Part shown: positions 46,921-54,061 of the stretch, in pieces
Layout of the letters: each line of letters opens with the position of its first letter
Position numbering within the stretch: the stretch's first letter is position 1
Assembly: GCF_024346715.1 (NCBI RefSeq)
Contig: NZ_AP024852.1
Span: 2,232,001 to 2,296,000, forward strand
DNA from: Photobacterium swingsii
GTDB taxonomy: Bacteria > Pseudomonadota > Gammaproteobacteria > Enterobacterales > Vibrionaceae
Direction: 5' to 3'
Length of the DNA stretch: 64,000 nt
Position numbers and translations under genes: made by a program
The notes under the pieces: generated by a model
Seen by the model: the letters and a program-made list of their open reading frames with translations, nothing else
Told to the model about the DNA's origin: nothing
The model's database searches: none

Positions 46921-47087
46921 TCGCCATGGCGCTTTACCATTCCATCGAGGTAATGCTGTTTAGCTTTGCGAAAAGCTCGACATCCATTACTGGGGTTTAA
47001 ATACAATAACCCCCGAATAGCCGAACGCAACGATAGAGAAATCGCTGGAAGGTACGATGCTGAGTATCCCCGCTCAGAATTCGGAAG
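46921..47087 (-). promoter_or_regulatory. Leader between cobalamin riboswitch and cbiD (expression platform)
   Basis: Read on the minus strand it contains hairpins CTGAGCGGGGATACTCAG (47060-47078) and GGGGGTTATTGTATTTAAACCCC (46990-47015). Neither is followed by a clear T-run, so control is more likely through ribosome-site access or Rho than through intrinsic termination. The mechanism cannot be settled from sequence. Confidence 0.5.
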
Positions 47088-47249
47088 CTAATGAAGTAAC
47101 AGGTATCCTGACTAACGACTAAACCGCTTTAACCCCTTCCCAAGTAATATCGTCATTACTCAGTGGCTCAGTTAAAGCTCATCGCTTACAGTTGCGGGTA
47201 CAGTTCAGGTTTTTCACCTGATTCCCTGCATGGTCGATAAAGCTATTAG
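47088..47249 (-). promoter_or_regulatory. Cobalamin (adenosylcobalamin-type) riboswitch
   Basis: On the minus strand the aptamer is easily read: closing stem CTAAT/ATTAG, 'GGGAATCAGGTGAAAAACCTG', 'CTGTACCCGCAACTGTAAGCG', 'GCCACTG', 'GGGAAGG' and the B12 box AGTCAGGATACCTG (47100-47113). Bound cobalamin should lower expression of cbiD and the ten genes after it. The upstream phosphatase gene ends 124 bp before it. Confidence 0.95.
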
Positions 47250-47372
47250 TTTGCATTTATCTTTCACCATGATCACTCAGCCTTTGGGCTAAAATGACAT
47301 TACTTATTATGTGGTTTATTATCAAACTAGTTTAATGATATGCCTCTAGTTATCAACAATAATATTTACTAT

Positions 47373-48017
47373 TCATTCACTTAAATTAAGCTGCGGTGGC
47401 TTTAGCTCAAAAATATTCATTTCAGTATTCATCGGAATACCTTGCCCGTATGCCCACGATGTTCGCCCATGCAAAATATTGTTTGCACAGCGAATCCACT
47501 CACCGTGGCTAACCACGTAAATCGTTTTGCCTGCGTGTCGTCTTACTAAAGCACGCAAAAAATCCACGACTCGACGCTCAAAGGCAGTTTCACTTTCTGC
47601 CTGTAGCTCAGTTGCTATTGCCAAGCACGCATCCAAGCATTTTTCATAGCGGCCTTGATAAGCAAACCAGTGCCTAGCATGTAAAAACCCATTAATACAT
47701 ACGTTTTTTTGCTTACCCTCGAGAATACCAAATCTTCTTTCACGTAAACGTTGATCTGGCACGATATATCCACCACTTTTATTACAAATAATACGTGCAG
47801 ATGCCAAAGCACGGCCTAAATCGCTGGAATATACAATGTCTGCTGGATATTGACGGGGAATATTGTTCCTTGCAATGAAACTTGAGAGTGCTTTCCTACC
47901 CGCTAAGGTCAAGCGACTGTCTCGCCATCCTTGCAGTTTGCCGGCTAGGTTCCACTCAGTTTCTGCATGGCGTACCATGACAAGCCGCACATATTGCTCA
48001 TTACTCTTTATCATCAC
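47373..48017 (-). CDS. Histidine phosphatase family protein (possibly alpha-ribazole phosphatase)
   Basis: 214 residues. The catalytic 'VMVRHAETEWN' motif (H17), 'YSSDLGRALASA', 'RERRFGILEGK' and the second histidine in 'YVVSHGEWIRC' identify the phosphoglycerate-mutase-like branch with a phosphohistidine intermediate. Position just upstream of the cobalamin riboswitch on the same strand suggests CobC (alpha-ribazole-5'-phosphate phosphatase), but a long insertion ('NGFLHARHWFAYQGRYEKC') and lack of riboswitch control make a different small-phosphoester substrate possible. Confidence 0.8.
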   Translation of the reverse strand: MMIKSNEQYVRLVMVRHAETEWNLAGKLQGWRDSRLTLAGRKALSSFIARNNIPRQYPADIVYSSDLGRALASARIICNKSGGYIVPDQRLRERRFGILEGKQKNVCINGFLHARHWFAYQGRYEKCLDACLAIATELQAESETAFERRVVDFLRALVRRHAGKTIYVVSHGEWIRCANNILHGRTSWAYGQGIPMNTEMNIFELKPPQLNLSE

Positions 48018-48453
48018 TTACTGCTTTATCAGCGCAACCCTTAGCGTGTAATTATAAGTTTACACTTTAGTGTATTTTGTCGAAAACAGCATAAGGCAAG
48101 GCTATAGCCGCGATCAAACAAAGTCGGTATTATCAGCTCACGCAAACATATTGCCGCTTTTCACTTTTTCGTACTCAGTGAAAAGCCTGTAAGTCCTTTA
48201 TTTTTGGTCATTTAAAGGCTTACATTAGTGGAAGGCTATAGTTCGGTCAAACTCGCCTTCCCTACTCCTCGCACCAACAACGCCACGGTAATGTACTTAG
48301 TATATTATCGCTTTTTTCGTGCCTGATATTTCTCCTAGCTACCCTTAGCCGTCGTTTACATCAAAACTGTTAATAACTAATCCAACAAGAATGACTTGAT
48401 AATTAATGGGGTGAATATTGTACCGACACCCTAGCCATTAGGATTGTTCTAAT
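48018..48453. other. Intergenic region with two consecutive hairpins
   Basis: 436 bp without a gene. GCTTTTCACT/AGTGAAAAGC (48156-48186) is followed directly by TGTAAGTCCTTTA/TAAAGGCTTACA (48188-48224). The direct repeat AAGGCTATAG flanks the pair at 48098-48107 and 48232-48241. This could be a small RNA, a REP-like unit or a remnant element; see findings. Confidence 0.5.
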
Positions 48454-48484
48454 AAAAAAAACCAAGTGACAAGCACTTGGTTTT
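48454..48484 (-). terminator. Terminator of the lipoprotein gene cluster
   Basis: ACCAAGTG-acaag-CACTTGGT; on the minus strand it is followed by seven T and lies about 45 bp after the last lipoprotein stop. Confidence 0.88.
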
Positions 48485-48526
48485 AATATCTATGCCATGT
48501 GGATTACATAGCGAAAAGAAGAACCC

Positions 48527-49054
48527 TTACATGCGCTCAACTTTCATCTTGGGCACTTTGACATCCACAACACAGGTCATTTCCATGTGACGTGAAGGCA
48601 ATGTTTTAGTATCACAATGACGAAGCTGCGCCACACCAACACCAACAGCCTTGCTGGTTAAGCAAGATTGCACATCACCGTATGATGACTGTGAACCATT
48701 GCGGTCTAACACAGTTTCATTTTGAGTAAAGTGCTTCTCAATTGCGACACCATTTGTTTCCATCACAGCTAAAGATAGTGCACGGTCACGAGCTGCTGCT
48801 TCAAGCGTTGTAATGCTATCGCGATCGCCGCCAGCTACAACAACGGTTTGCTCAGACGTAACATAAATACGCTCGCCTGTGGGATCGGTTTCATGAATAA
48901 CATGCAGTTGTAGCTGACTTTCACATGAGCTGACATCACCAAAGATCTTCGACTTTGCTGGTGGAACGTGAACGATCACACTCGGCTCAGAAGCACAACC
49001 AGCAAGCAGCAGTAATGCCGTTGCAGCACTAAGCAGATTTAATTTGTTCATCAT
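48527..49054 (-). CDS. Putative lipoprotein, third gene of a lipoprotein cluster
   Basis: 175 residues. Lipoprotein signal with lipobox 'LLLAGCASEP' (Cys about residue 20). The mature part has no domain I recognise; it has four further cysteines ('SSCESQ', 'QSCLTS', 'RHCDTK', 'MTCVVD') that could form two disulfides. The start overlaps the preceding gene by 26 bases (ATG at 49054 or 49051). Operon with two other lipoproteins suggests a shared outer-membrane complex; not identified. Confidence 0.75.
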   Translation of the reverse strand: MMNKLNLLSAATALLLLAGCASEPSVIVHVPPAKSKIFGDVSSCESQLQLHVIHETDPTGERIYVTSEQTVVVAGGDRDSITTLEAAARDRALSLAVMETNGVAIEKHFTQNETVLDRNGSQSSYGDVQSCLTSKAVGVGVAQLRHCDTKTLPSRHMEMTCVVDVKVPKMKVERM

Positions 49055-49916
49055 GACTTTTGCTCATTTGGAAGTAATTTTCAACCATAGGAATTGAATC
49101 CAAGATTTCCATGTTCTTTGGATCAATCACATTCGCTTGTTTGATCAGCTTATAAGCATTTTTAAATTCACTCTCAAGGAACTTAATCATACCCATGTTA
49201 TGCGTTGCAATTGCCTGATCAGCTACGTTTGGCGATGCTTGCGCAATTTGCTGGTACATAGCATAGGCTTGATCATAACGTTGGCGCTGTGCATATTCAT
49301 TTGCAAGATCAATACTTTCATCATCACCACTTAGCAAGCGTACAGTTATGTACTTTTGGTGCGGCGTCAGATCTTGGGCTACACGAACAGAAAGGTCTTC
49401 TAAAATCGAGTTGTTCATGCTGTCCCAACCTTGCAGTTTAGCGTGCGCTGCACCTATGCTGTCTAGGTCATTTTTCTCACTGTTTGATTGGCTAAAATAG
49501 TTACCAGAGGTAATTTCATGGCCATTCTTTTTCACAGAGTAAGTGACTGTCGCAGAACGTGTACGTTTTGCGTAGTAACGGAAGTAATTGCCATCATCCG
49601 ATTTCACTTCCTCTTTCCATGTTGACTCATCTTTGTCCCAACTGATCTCGCCAGTAACAACAATGCCAAGCGCTTTGCTAGCTGGGTCAGCATAACCGTA
49701 TTCACGAATCTTACTACGCAGCATCTTTGAAAAAACAGGACCTTTACTTTTTTCAGAAGAAGAGAAGTTACTCACTTCCATTTGCTTATAGTTAATGCCT
49801 TTATTGCTTGGCGCCGCAATGGTTGATCCCACTTCAGTGTAAAAAGCACAACCTGAAGTTAATAGCGTTGCAGCAAGTACAGTAAAGCCTAACAAGCTTT
49901 TCATCATCGCTTTCAT
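49029..49916 (-). CDS. Putative lipoprotein with C-terminal TPR repeats
   Basis: 295 residues. Lipobox 'LLTSGCAFY' (Cys about 23). The central part ('VVTGEISWDKDESTWKEEV', 'RSATVTYSVKKNG') is beta-rich and resembles the base of LPP20/CsgG-associated lipoproteins. Residues about 205-280 are two tetratricopeptide repeats ('ANEYAQRQRYDQAYAMYQQI', 'MGMIKFLESEFKNAYKLIKQ'). 4 bp after the LPP20-like gene. TPRs suggest a scaffold role in the outer membrane. Confidence 0.78.
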   Translation of the reverse strand: MKAMMKSLLGFTVLAATLLTSGCAFYTEVGSTIAAPSNKGINYKQMEVSNFSSSEKSKGPVFSKMLRSKIREYGYADPASKALGIVVTGEISWDKDESTWKEEVKSDDGNYFRYYAKRTRSATVTYSVKKNGHEITSGNYFSQSNSEKNDLDSIGAAHAKLQGWDSMNNSILEDLSVRVAQDLTPHQKYITVRLLSGDDESIDLANEYAQRQRYDQAYAMYQQIAQASPNVADQAIATHNMGMIKFLESEFKNAYKLIKQANVIDPKNMEILDSIPMVENYFQMSKSHDEQIKSA

Positions 49917-49920
49917 ACAA

Positions 49921-50517
49921 TTAACCCTCTAAAGATGCTAACGCTTTCTTCATTGCTTCTTGCGCTTCTTCTGAATCAAGGTTGCTCCAAATTTCATCTT
50001 TGCGTGCTTTTTCAATTGCTGCAGCCATATTCGCTTGATAAGCATCGTTAGTCATTGCTACTAAGGTGTACATACCGCCACTTGGTGACGTCAGCGTAGT
50101 CATTACGCGAGCATCACGAATCACAGTGCTAACAACATTGTTAATGGTGATTTCTACCATTTCAGATACATGCTCGTCGCTGACTGTTTTGGTTGTTGTG
50201 CTTGACTGTCTTGTAACTGCATCGAACTTACTTTTAATATTATTTTCTAGCTGCGAAGCCAAACGTTGTTGCGCATTATTCAATGCTATTTCGCGCATAA
50301 TGCCAGAACCTGCAACGCTTTTCTTCGCGTAACCTACACCAATAATTTCATAACCTTGTGGTGTAACTTCACAAATCCATTTCGGCGCTTCTTTCGAAGG
50401 CATATCAGGGAAATAACAATCCGCCTTTTGAATGTCTTCTGCTGTTTCAATGCTTGAACAACCGACCATAGTCACTACACCAAGAGCAACCATTAGCTTT
50501 AACAAAACTTTATTCAT
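49921..50517 (-). CDS. LPP20-family lipoprotein
   Basis: 198 residues from the ATG at 50517; a GTG at 50532 would only lengthen the n-region. Lipobox 'VTMVGCSS' (Cys about 20). The domain 'PKWICEVTPQGYEIIGVGYAKKS', 'MREIALNNAQQRLASQLE' and 'VISTVIRDARVMTTLTS'-like strand-helix pattern is that of LPP20 proteins, which include the flagellar FlgP. Here no flagellar genes are near. First gene of the three-lipoprotein operon. Confidence 0.82.
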   Translation of the reverse strand: MNKVLLKLMVALGVVTMVGCSSIETAEDIQKADCYFPDMPSKEAPKWICEVTPQGYEIIGVGYAKKSVAGSGIMREIALNNAQQRLASQLENNIKSKFDAVTRQSSTTTKTVSDEHVSEMVEITINNVVSTVIRDARVMTTLTSPSGGMYTLVAMTNDAYQANMAAAIEKARKDEIWSNLDSEEAQEAMKKALASLEG

Positions 50518-50852
50518 ATCAATGTCTACCACTAAGCAATTATTAATTGAGTAATTTTTAATATTATTGTTTCAGTGCTAAGTAACAATAAGCATGCGCA
50601 CACCTGACACATTACTAAGCCACGGAAGTTTGACACAAAACACATAGCAATTGAACCGCGTTTTAATAAAAAAAACTAAATTTCCATCACCATTTAAACC
50701 AGCAATAAAGAGCAATGCATTAATGTGCGCATAATATACTTACGAAATAATTTCATGTCAAATCAAGTTGGATTATTATCAATTTATGAATATCAGCCTG
50801 ATATACAGCATTAGCCATCCATATGGGAGGCAAGCTTTCTTGCATGTATAAA
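50518..50852. other. Intergenic region upstream of the lipoprotein operon
   Basis: 335 bp, A+T-rich. It should carry the lipoprotein operon promoter on the minus strand. No gene or operator was recognised. Confidence 0.4.
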
Positions 50853-50876
50853 AAAGGCATACCTAGGTATGCCTTT
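50853..50876 (-). terminator. Terminator after the aromatic amino acid transporter gene
   Basis: AAAGGCATACCTAGGTATGCCTTT, a 12-bp perfect palindrome with T-run on the minus strand, 25 bp after the transporter stop. Confidence 0.88.
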
Positions 50877-50900
50877 CATTGAAGAAATGGGTCAATAAGA

Positions 50901-52088
50901 TTAAATCATTTGGGCTATTAGTAAGAAGCAGCCAAACGCAAAGCTAAGACCAAGCGCCATATTACCGCCAGAGGCTTGGTACAATGTGCCTTGCTCCGTT
51001 TGTAGCAACTGCTCACCACTACCACAACTGTCCTGCTGACGCACTTTCACTGTCATAGCCATTGGCACAAAAATCGCGAGGAAGACAAGAATAATACCGG
51101 CATAGCCTAATACAGCCAGGAATTGATCTGCGGCTAACAAGGCGCCAATCAAAGGGAAAATGAAGGTTAATACATAAGTTACAGCGCGATTTTGCTTAAA
51201 CGCATCTTCATTTTGGTGATAAAGCGACATAGCCACACCAAGGAATGAAGTTAAAAGCGCAAGGCCAGTAAATACAGATAGAATCGTATGAATGCTGCTA
51301 TATTTTGTGCCTAAAGCTGCAATTAGCTCTGAAACGTTAGCAAAGTGAACGAGTTGCTCTGAAGTAAGATTACCTACTGCTGCGTATAACCAAAGCAGAT
51401 AGCAGAACAATGGGATAAGAGATCCTATCACCACCATATTGCGCAGTTGTTTTTGCGATGCACCTTCGTTGTAAGTCACTAATGATGGAATAACGACCAT
51501 GAAGCCAAAACTTGTGAACAACACTGAACTGGTTTTAATCAGATCAACTTTGCTATCACTCGTAACCGTCATCAAGTTTTCCATAGAAATAGAAGGTACC
51601 AGTGAGAACAGAGTCATCACAAGCACAACCAGCATCATGCCAAATAGTACACGGTTCAGCTTATCAACGGCGGCTGTACCTGCTGCCACGACAATCCCCG
51701 CAATAAGCGTAAAGGCAATTTGCGTTTGTAACATAGTGAGTTCTATGCCTGCACTTGCCGCCATTTTTTTCACTAAGTCGCCAGCGCCGATGATGTAAGC
51801 CATCAATAGGCAGACAAGCAATGCATAGAGCAAGCCGTTAGTGACCACTTGCCCACCTTTACCTAATGTTTTGCGTGCGATGGTATTCATGCTTAAACCA
51901 CCACCCGCTTTAATGCTGGCTTCAAGTAAAAGCAGTGCCGCGTAGGTCGTACCAGACCAAATCACCAACATTAACAAAGTACCCCACAGTAGGCCGAATT
52001 GCGCCAATACCATAGGGATAGCAAGCATACCTGCACCAAGTGCAGTACCGGCAATGATCAAAGCACTGCCCATAATTTTTAAATTCAC
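50901..52088 (-). CDS. Aromatic amino acid permease (TyrP/Mtr/TnaB, HAAAP family)
   Basis: 395 residues, eleven hydrophobic helices. The family signature is at the start: 'GSALIIAGTALGAGMLAIPM', followed by 'LLLLEASIKAGGG', 'YALLVCLLMAYIIGAGDL' and 'FTSFGFMVVIPSLVTYN'. It imports tyrosine, tryptophan or phenylalanine with protons; sequence alone does not choose between them, though the gene context (Phe/Tyr-rich leader ORF without Trp) favours Tyr or Phe. The ribosome site is TTAAGGAACAC. A leader ORF ends 125 bp upstream. Confidence 0.9.
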   Translation of the reverse strand: MNLKIMGSALIIAGTALGAGMLAIPMVLAQFGLLWGTLLMLVIWSGTTYAALLLLEASIKAGGGLSMNTIARKTLGKGGQVVTNGLLYALLVCLLMAYIIGAGDLVKKMAASAGIELTMLQTQIAFTLIAGIVVAAGTAAVDKLNRVLFGMMLVVLVMTLFSLVPSISMENLMTVTSDSKVDLIKTSSVLFTSFGFMVVIPSLVTYNEGASQKQLRNMVVIGSLIPLFCYLLWLYAAVGNLTSEQLVHFANVSELIAALGTKYSSIHTILSVFTGLALLTSFLGVAMSLYHQNEDAFKQNRAVTYVLTFIFPLIGALLAADQFLAVLGYAGIILVFLAIFVPMAMTVKVRQQDSCGSGEQLLQTEQGTLYQASGGNMALGLSFAFGCFLLIAQMI

Positions 52089-52212
52089 AATGTGTTCCTT
52101 AAAGCGTTTTTATTCTCGTTTTCTCCTGCACAATGTGCACCTTGGTCATTAAGTGGTACATCAAGCAGAATAAGATTAATTGTTAAGCGATGGGTTGCTT
52201 AAACCATTAGGA

Positions 52213-52383
52213 TTACGCGCAAAAGCGCTTCATAAACGAGAAGTGATAAAATCGCTCTAAAGCAATAGAAGAGGTGGTTGAAATTGAGGGCTGTGAATTA
52301 ATGGCGCAACCATGAGAGGCTGTCCTTGGTATATCACCAGAAACTATATGCGATATAGCCCCTAGATTAGTGTGAATCATCAT
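52213..52383 (-). CDS. 56-codon leader ORF upstream of the aromatic amino acid permease gene
   Basis: ATG at 52383 (a second at 52380) preceded by TTTAGGAGTACG, the best ribosome site in this stretch. The predicted peptide starts 'MMIHTNLGAISH' and ends 'ERFYHFSFMKRFCA'; four Phe and one Tyr fall in the last twelve codons before TAA. There is no Trp. It lies 125 bp before the permease ATG on the same strand and downstream of a CRP-like site. It could be a regulatory leader peptide in the manner of TnaC or PheL; no strong intrinsic terminator lies between it and the permease gene. Too short for standard ORF finding. Confidence 0.55.
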   Translation of the reverse strand: MMIHTNLGAISHIVSGDIPRTASHGCAINSQPSISTTSSIALERFYHFSFMKRFCA

Positions 52384-52415
52384 CGTACTCCTAAAACGAT
52401 CAGTTCCATTGTTCT

Positions 52416-52442
52416 TTTGATGGCGTTCCTTATGCCATCAAA
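52416..52442. repeat. 9-bp inverted repeat upstream of the leader ORF
   Basis: TTTGATGGC-gttccttat-GCCATCAAA, perfect 9-bp arms, about 35-60 bp upstream of the leader ORF start. It may be an mRNA hairpin or operator. Confidence 0.5.
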
Positions 52443-52558
52443 GCAGCTTCTTTCATGGTCAGTGAAAAATGCTGTTTGTTCGGTCAATAAGCAAAGTAAT
52501 AATCTAGAGAGGAAAGCACAATACACTATTGGTATTTATTTGGTTTATACCGCAATAG

Positions 52559-52574
52559 TGTGATCTAGATCACT
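52559..52574. promoter_or_regulatory. Near-consensus CRP site
   Basis: TGTGATCTAGATCACT: half-sites TGTGA and TCACT around 6 bp, 9 of 10 conserved positions, with a 14-bp perfect palindrome core. It lies 176 bp upstream of the leader ORF. cAMP-CRP activation would link the permease to carbon limitation, as for tnaAB in E. coli. Confidence 0.65.
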
Positions 52575-52592
52575 AGAGGTATCACCAGATAC

Positions 52593-52620
52593 AAAAAAGC
52601 CCCGTTTGCTCACGAGGCTT
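52593..52620 (-). terminator. Terminator of the 80-residue gene
   Basis: On the minus strand GCCTCG / CGGGGC (with one G-U pair) followed by six T, 33 bp after the stop of the 80-residue gene. Confidence 0.8.
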
Positions 52621-52652
52621 ATTGCGCACTTTGTCCAAAATTGTCGCAAGCA

Positions 52653-52895
52653 TTAAGCAAGCGCAGTATCAGATTCAAGTGCCACCAGCGTTAATCGGTT
52701 AAATTGGCCGGGCTTAACGGCTATCAGGCTACCATCACCAAATTGAATCCCATCAAAAAAGTCACGTCCCCATTTTACCCGCTTGAATCTCGCGTAGTGC
52801 GCTTTAGCGTAAACGCTTTCCAAAGCATTTAGCACACCTTCCTTTTTCGCCTGATCAATGATCGCTGGGCTTAATAATTTACTGGCAATCGTCAT
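52653..52895 (-). CDS. Conserved small protein of unknown function
   Basis: 80 residues with an excellent ribosome site (AGGAGGCAAGG before ATG) and its own terminator, so it is expressed. 'ALESVYAKAHYARFKRVKWGRDFFDGIQFG' suggests a small alpha/beta domain, basic in the middle. No membrane segment, no Cys, no recognisable family. It stands alone between the permease leader and the YeeE genes. Confidence 0.7.
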   Translation of the reverse strand: MTIASKLLSPAIIDQAKKEGVLNALESVYAKAHYARFKRVKWGRDFFDGIQFGDGSLIAVKPGQFNRLTLVALESDTALA

Positions 52896-52999
52896 CCTTG
52901 CCTCCTGCTCCTGGGGACTTCAATCCTTTTTACCAAAATCTGACGATGATTCAATAGCCAATGCATTAAATGAGGGGATTCTGAGCACTAATCTACATT

Positions 53000-53449
53000 C
53001 TACTGTCGTGATGCAATTTTTCCGACAATAAAGAAGCCAACCAACATACTCAGCGTAAAAATAATTATCCCAGTGTTACCACCACTTAAAGACGTTACGG
53101 CAGGGCCAGGACAAATTCCCGCGATCCCCCAGCCTATTCCAAAAAGTGCAGAACCCGTCAACAACTTAGGGTCCACAATAGTATTTTTTGCCACCTTAAA
53201 TTCATTATCACAAACAGGTTTATCTAAGTGTCGAATCACCAAGAAATAGAGCGGCATAAACACCATGAGTGCGCCCCCCATGACAAACATCAGGTTCGGG
53301 TTCCAGTCGCCTGAAATATCAAGAAAGCCGATAACGTTCACGGGATCAACCATGCCTGACATCATCATGCCTAATCCAAAAAGCAAACCAGATGTCAGAG
53401 TCATAAGTCGCGTAAACATGGCGCTTGAAACTATCGTTTGAATCAACAT
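53000..53449 (-). CDS. YeeE/YedE-family (DUF6691-like) membrane protein, small subunit 2
   Basis: 149 residues, four hydrophobic helices. 'LTSGLLFGLGMMMSGMVDPVNVIGFLDISGDWNP' and 'LTGSALFGIGWGIAGICPGPAVTSLSGGN' are the typical YedE-like pore motifs, with a Cys in 'GICPGPA'. The family imports thiosulfate or related reduced sulfur compounds. It follows its partner by 9 bp, so both halves make one channel. Divergent from a CoA-disulfide reductase-rhodanese gene, a sulfur-handling context. Confidence 0.88.
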   Translation of the reverse strand: MLIQTIVSSAMFTRLMTLTSGLLFGLGMMMSGMVDPVNVIGFLDISGDWNPNLMFVMGGALMVFMPLYFLVIRHLDKPVCDNEFKVAKNTIVDPKLLTGSALFGIGWGIAGICPGPAVTSLSGGNTGIIIFTLSMLVGFFIVGKIASRQ

Positions 53450-53458
53450 AGCTGGCCC

Positions 53459-53872
53459 TTATAGATGAAGACGAATGAAGGTTGTGGCGATCGCACACCC
53501 CATAAATACGCAGGTGGCAATAATAGAACGCTTCGACAGACGACCCATTCCACAAATACCATGACCACTCGTACAACCATTCCCAAGCTTGGTGCCTATA
53601 CCCACCAACAAACCAGCAAGAACAACCACAGGGATTGATGCAACTGGTAAGTCGAGCGGTAATTCAAACCCCAGCATAGGTGCAATTAAACTTGCGATGA
53701 CCATGCCAAGAATGAAGGTTACTCGCCAGCCAAACTCTCCTTTCTGCGGTTTCAATAGCCCAGAGACAATACCGCTGATACCTGCAATACGGCCATTCAT
53801 CACCATTAATAACGCTGCGGATAGCCCTAATAACATTCCGCCTCTTAGTGCATCCCATGGAAATTCACTCAT
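53459..53872 (-). CDS. YeeE/YedE-family membrane protein, small subunit 1
   Basis: 137 residues from the ATG at 53872 with GGAG four bases upstream; a longer frame to 53890 lacks a ribosome site. Four hydrophobic helices and the signature 'GTKLGNGCTSGHGICGMGRLS' with two cysteines that can carry sulfur. With the next gene it corresponds to the two halves of the larger YeeE thiosulfate transporter. Often controlled by an ArsR-type (BigR/SqrR) repressor; none is encoded here. Confidence 0.88.
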   Translation of the reverse strand: MSEFPWDALRGGMLLGLSAALLMVMNGRIAGISGIVSGLLKPQKGEFGWRVTFILGMVIASLIAPMLGFELPLDLPVASIPVVVLAGLLVGIGTKLGNGCTSGHGICGMGRLSKRSIIATCVFMGCAIATTFIRLHL

Positions 53873-53951
53873 CTCACTCCCCCGACACATCAGTACTTAT
53901 TATTGACTTCTATGCTCGCCAATACCCTTCTAATAAATAGCTTAACCTGCC

Positions 53952-54011
53952 ATTTAAATTAGTCAATGCTAATTAAGTTAAATTTAAATTAGACAAAGCT
54001 AAAATTAAGTT
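53952..54011. promoter_or_regulatory. Two tandem operator-like repeats between yeeE genes and CoA-disulfide reductase gene
   Basis: ATTTAAATTAG-TCAATG-CTAATTAAGTT (53952-53979) and ATTTAAATTAG-ACAAAG-CTAAAATTAAGTT (53982-54011) are direct repeats with a 30-bp period. Each has an inner TTAG-n6-CTAA dyad. The period of three helical turns puts two dimers on one DNA face. A sulfide/persulfide-sensing ArsR-family repressor (BigR type) is a plausible ligand; inferred. Confidence 0.6.
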
Positions 54012-54061
54012 TTACAGTGAGAAACAGTTACGAAAGTTAAAATATAATATCAGGAGTGAGT

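Noticed and set aside
52372..52563. 63-codon plus-strand ORF opposite the leader ORF
   Set aside because: It starts with GTG, lacks a ribosome site, and overlaps the CRP palindrome and the leader region. The minus-strand ORF has far better signals.
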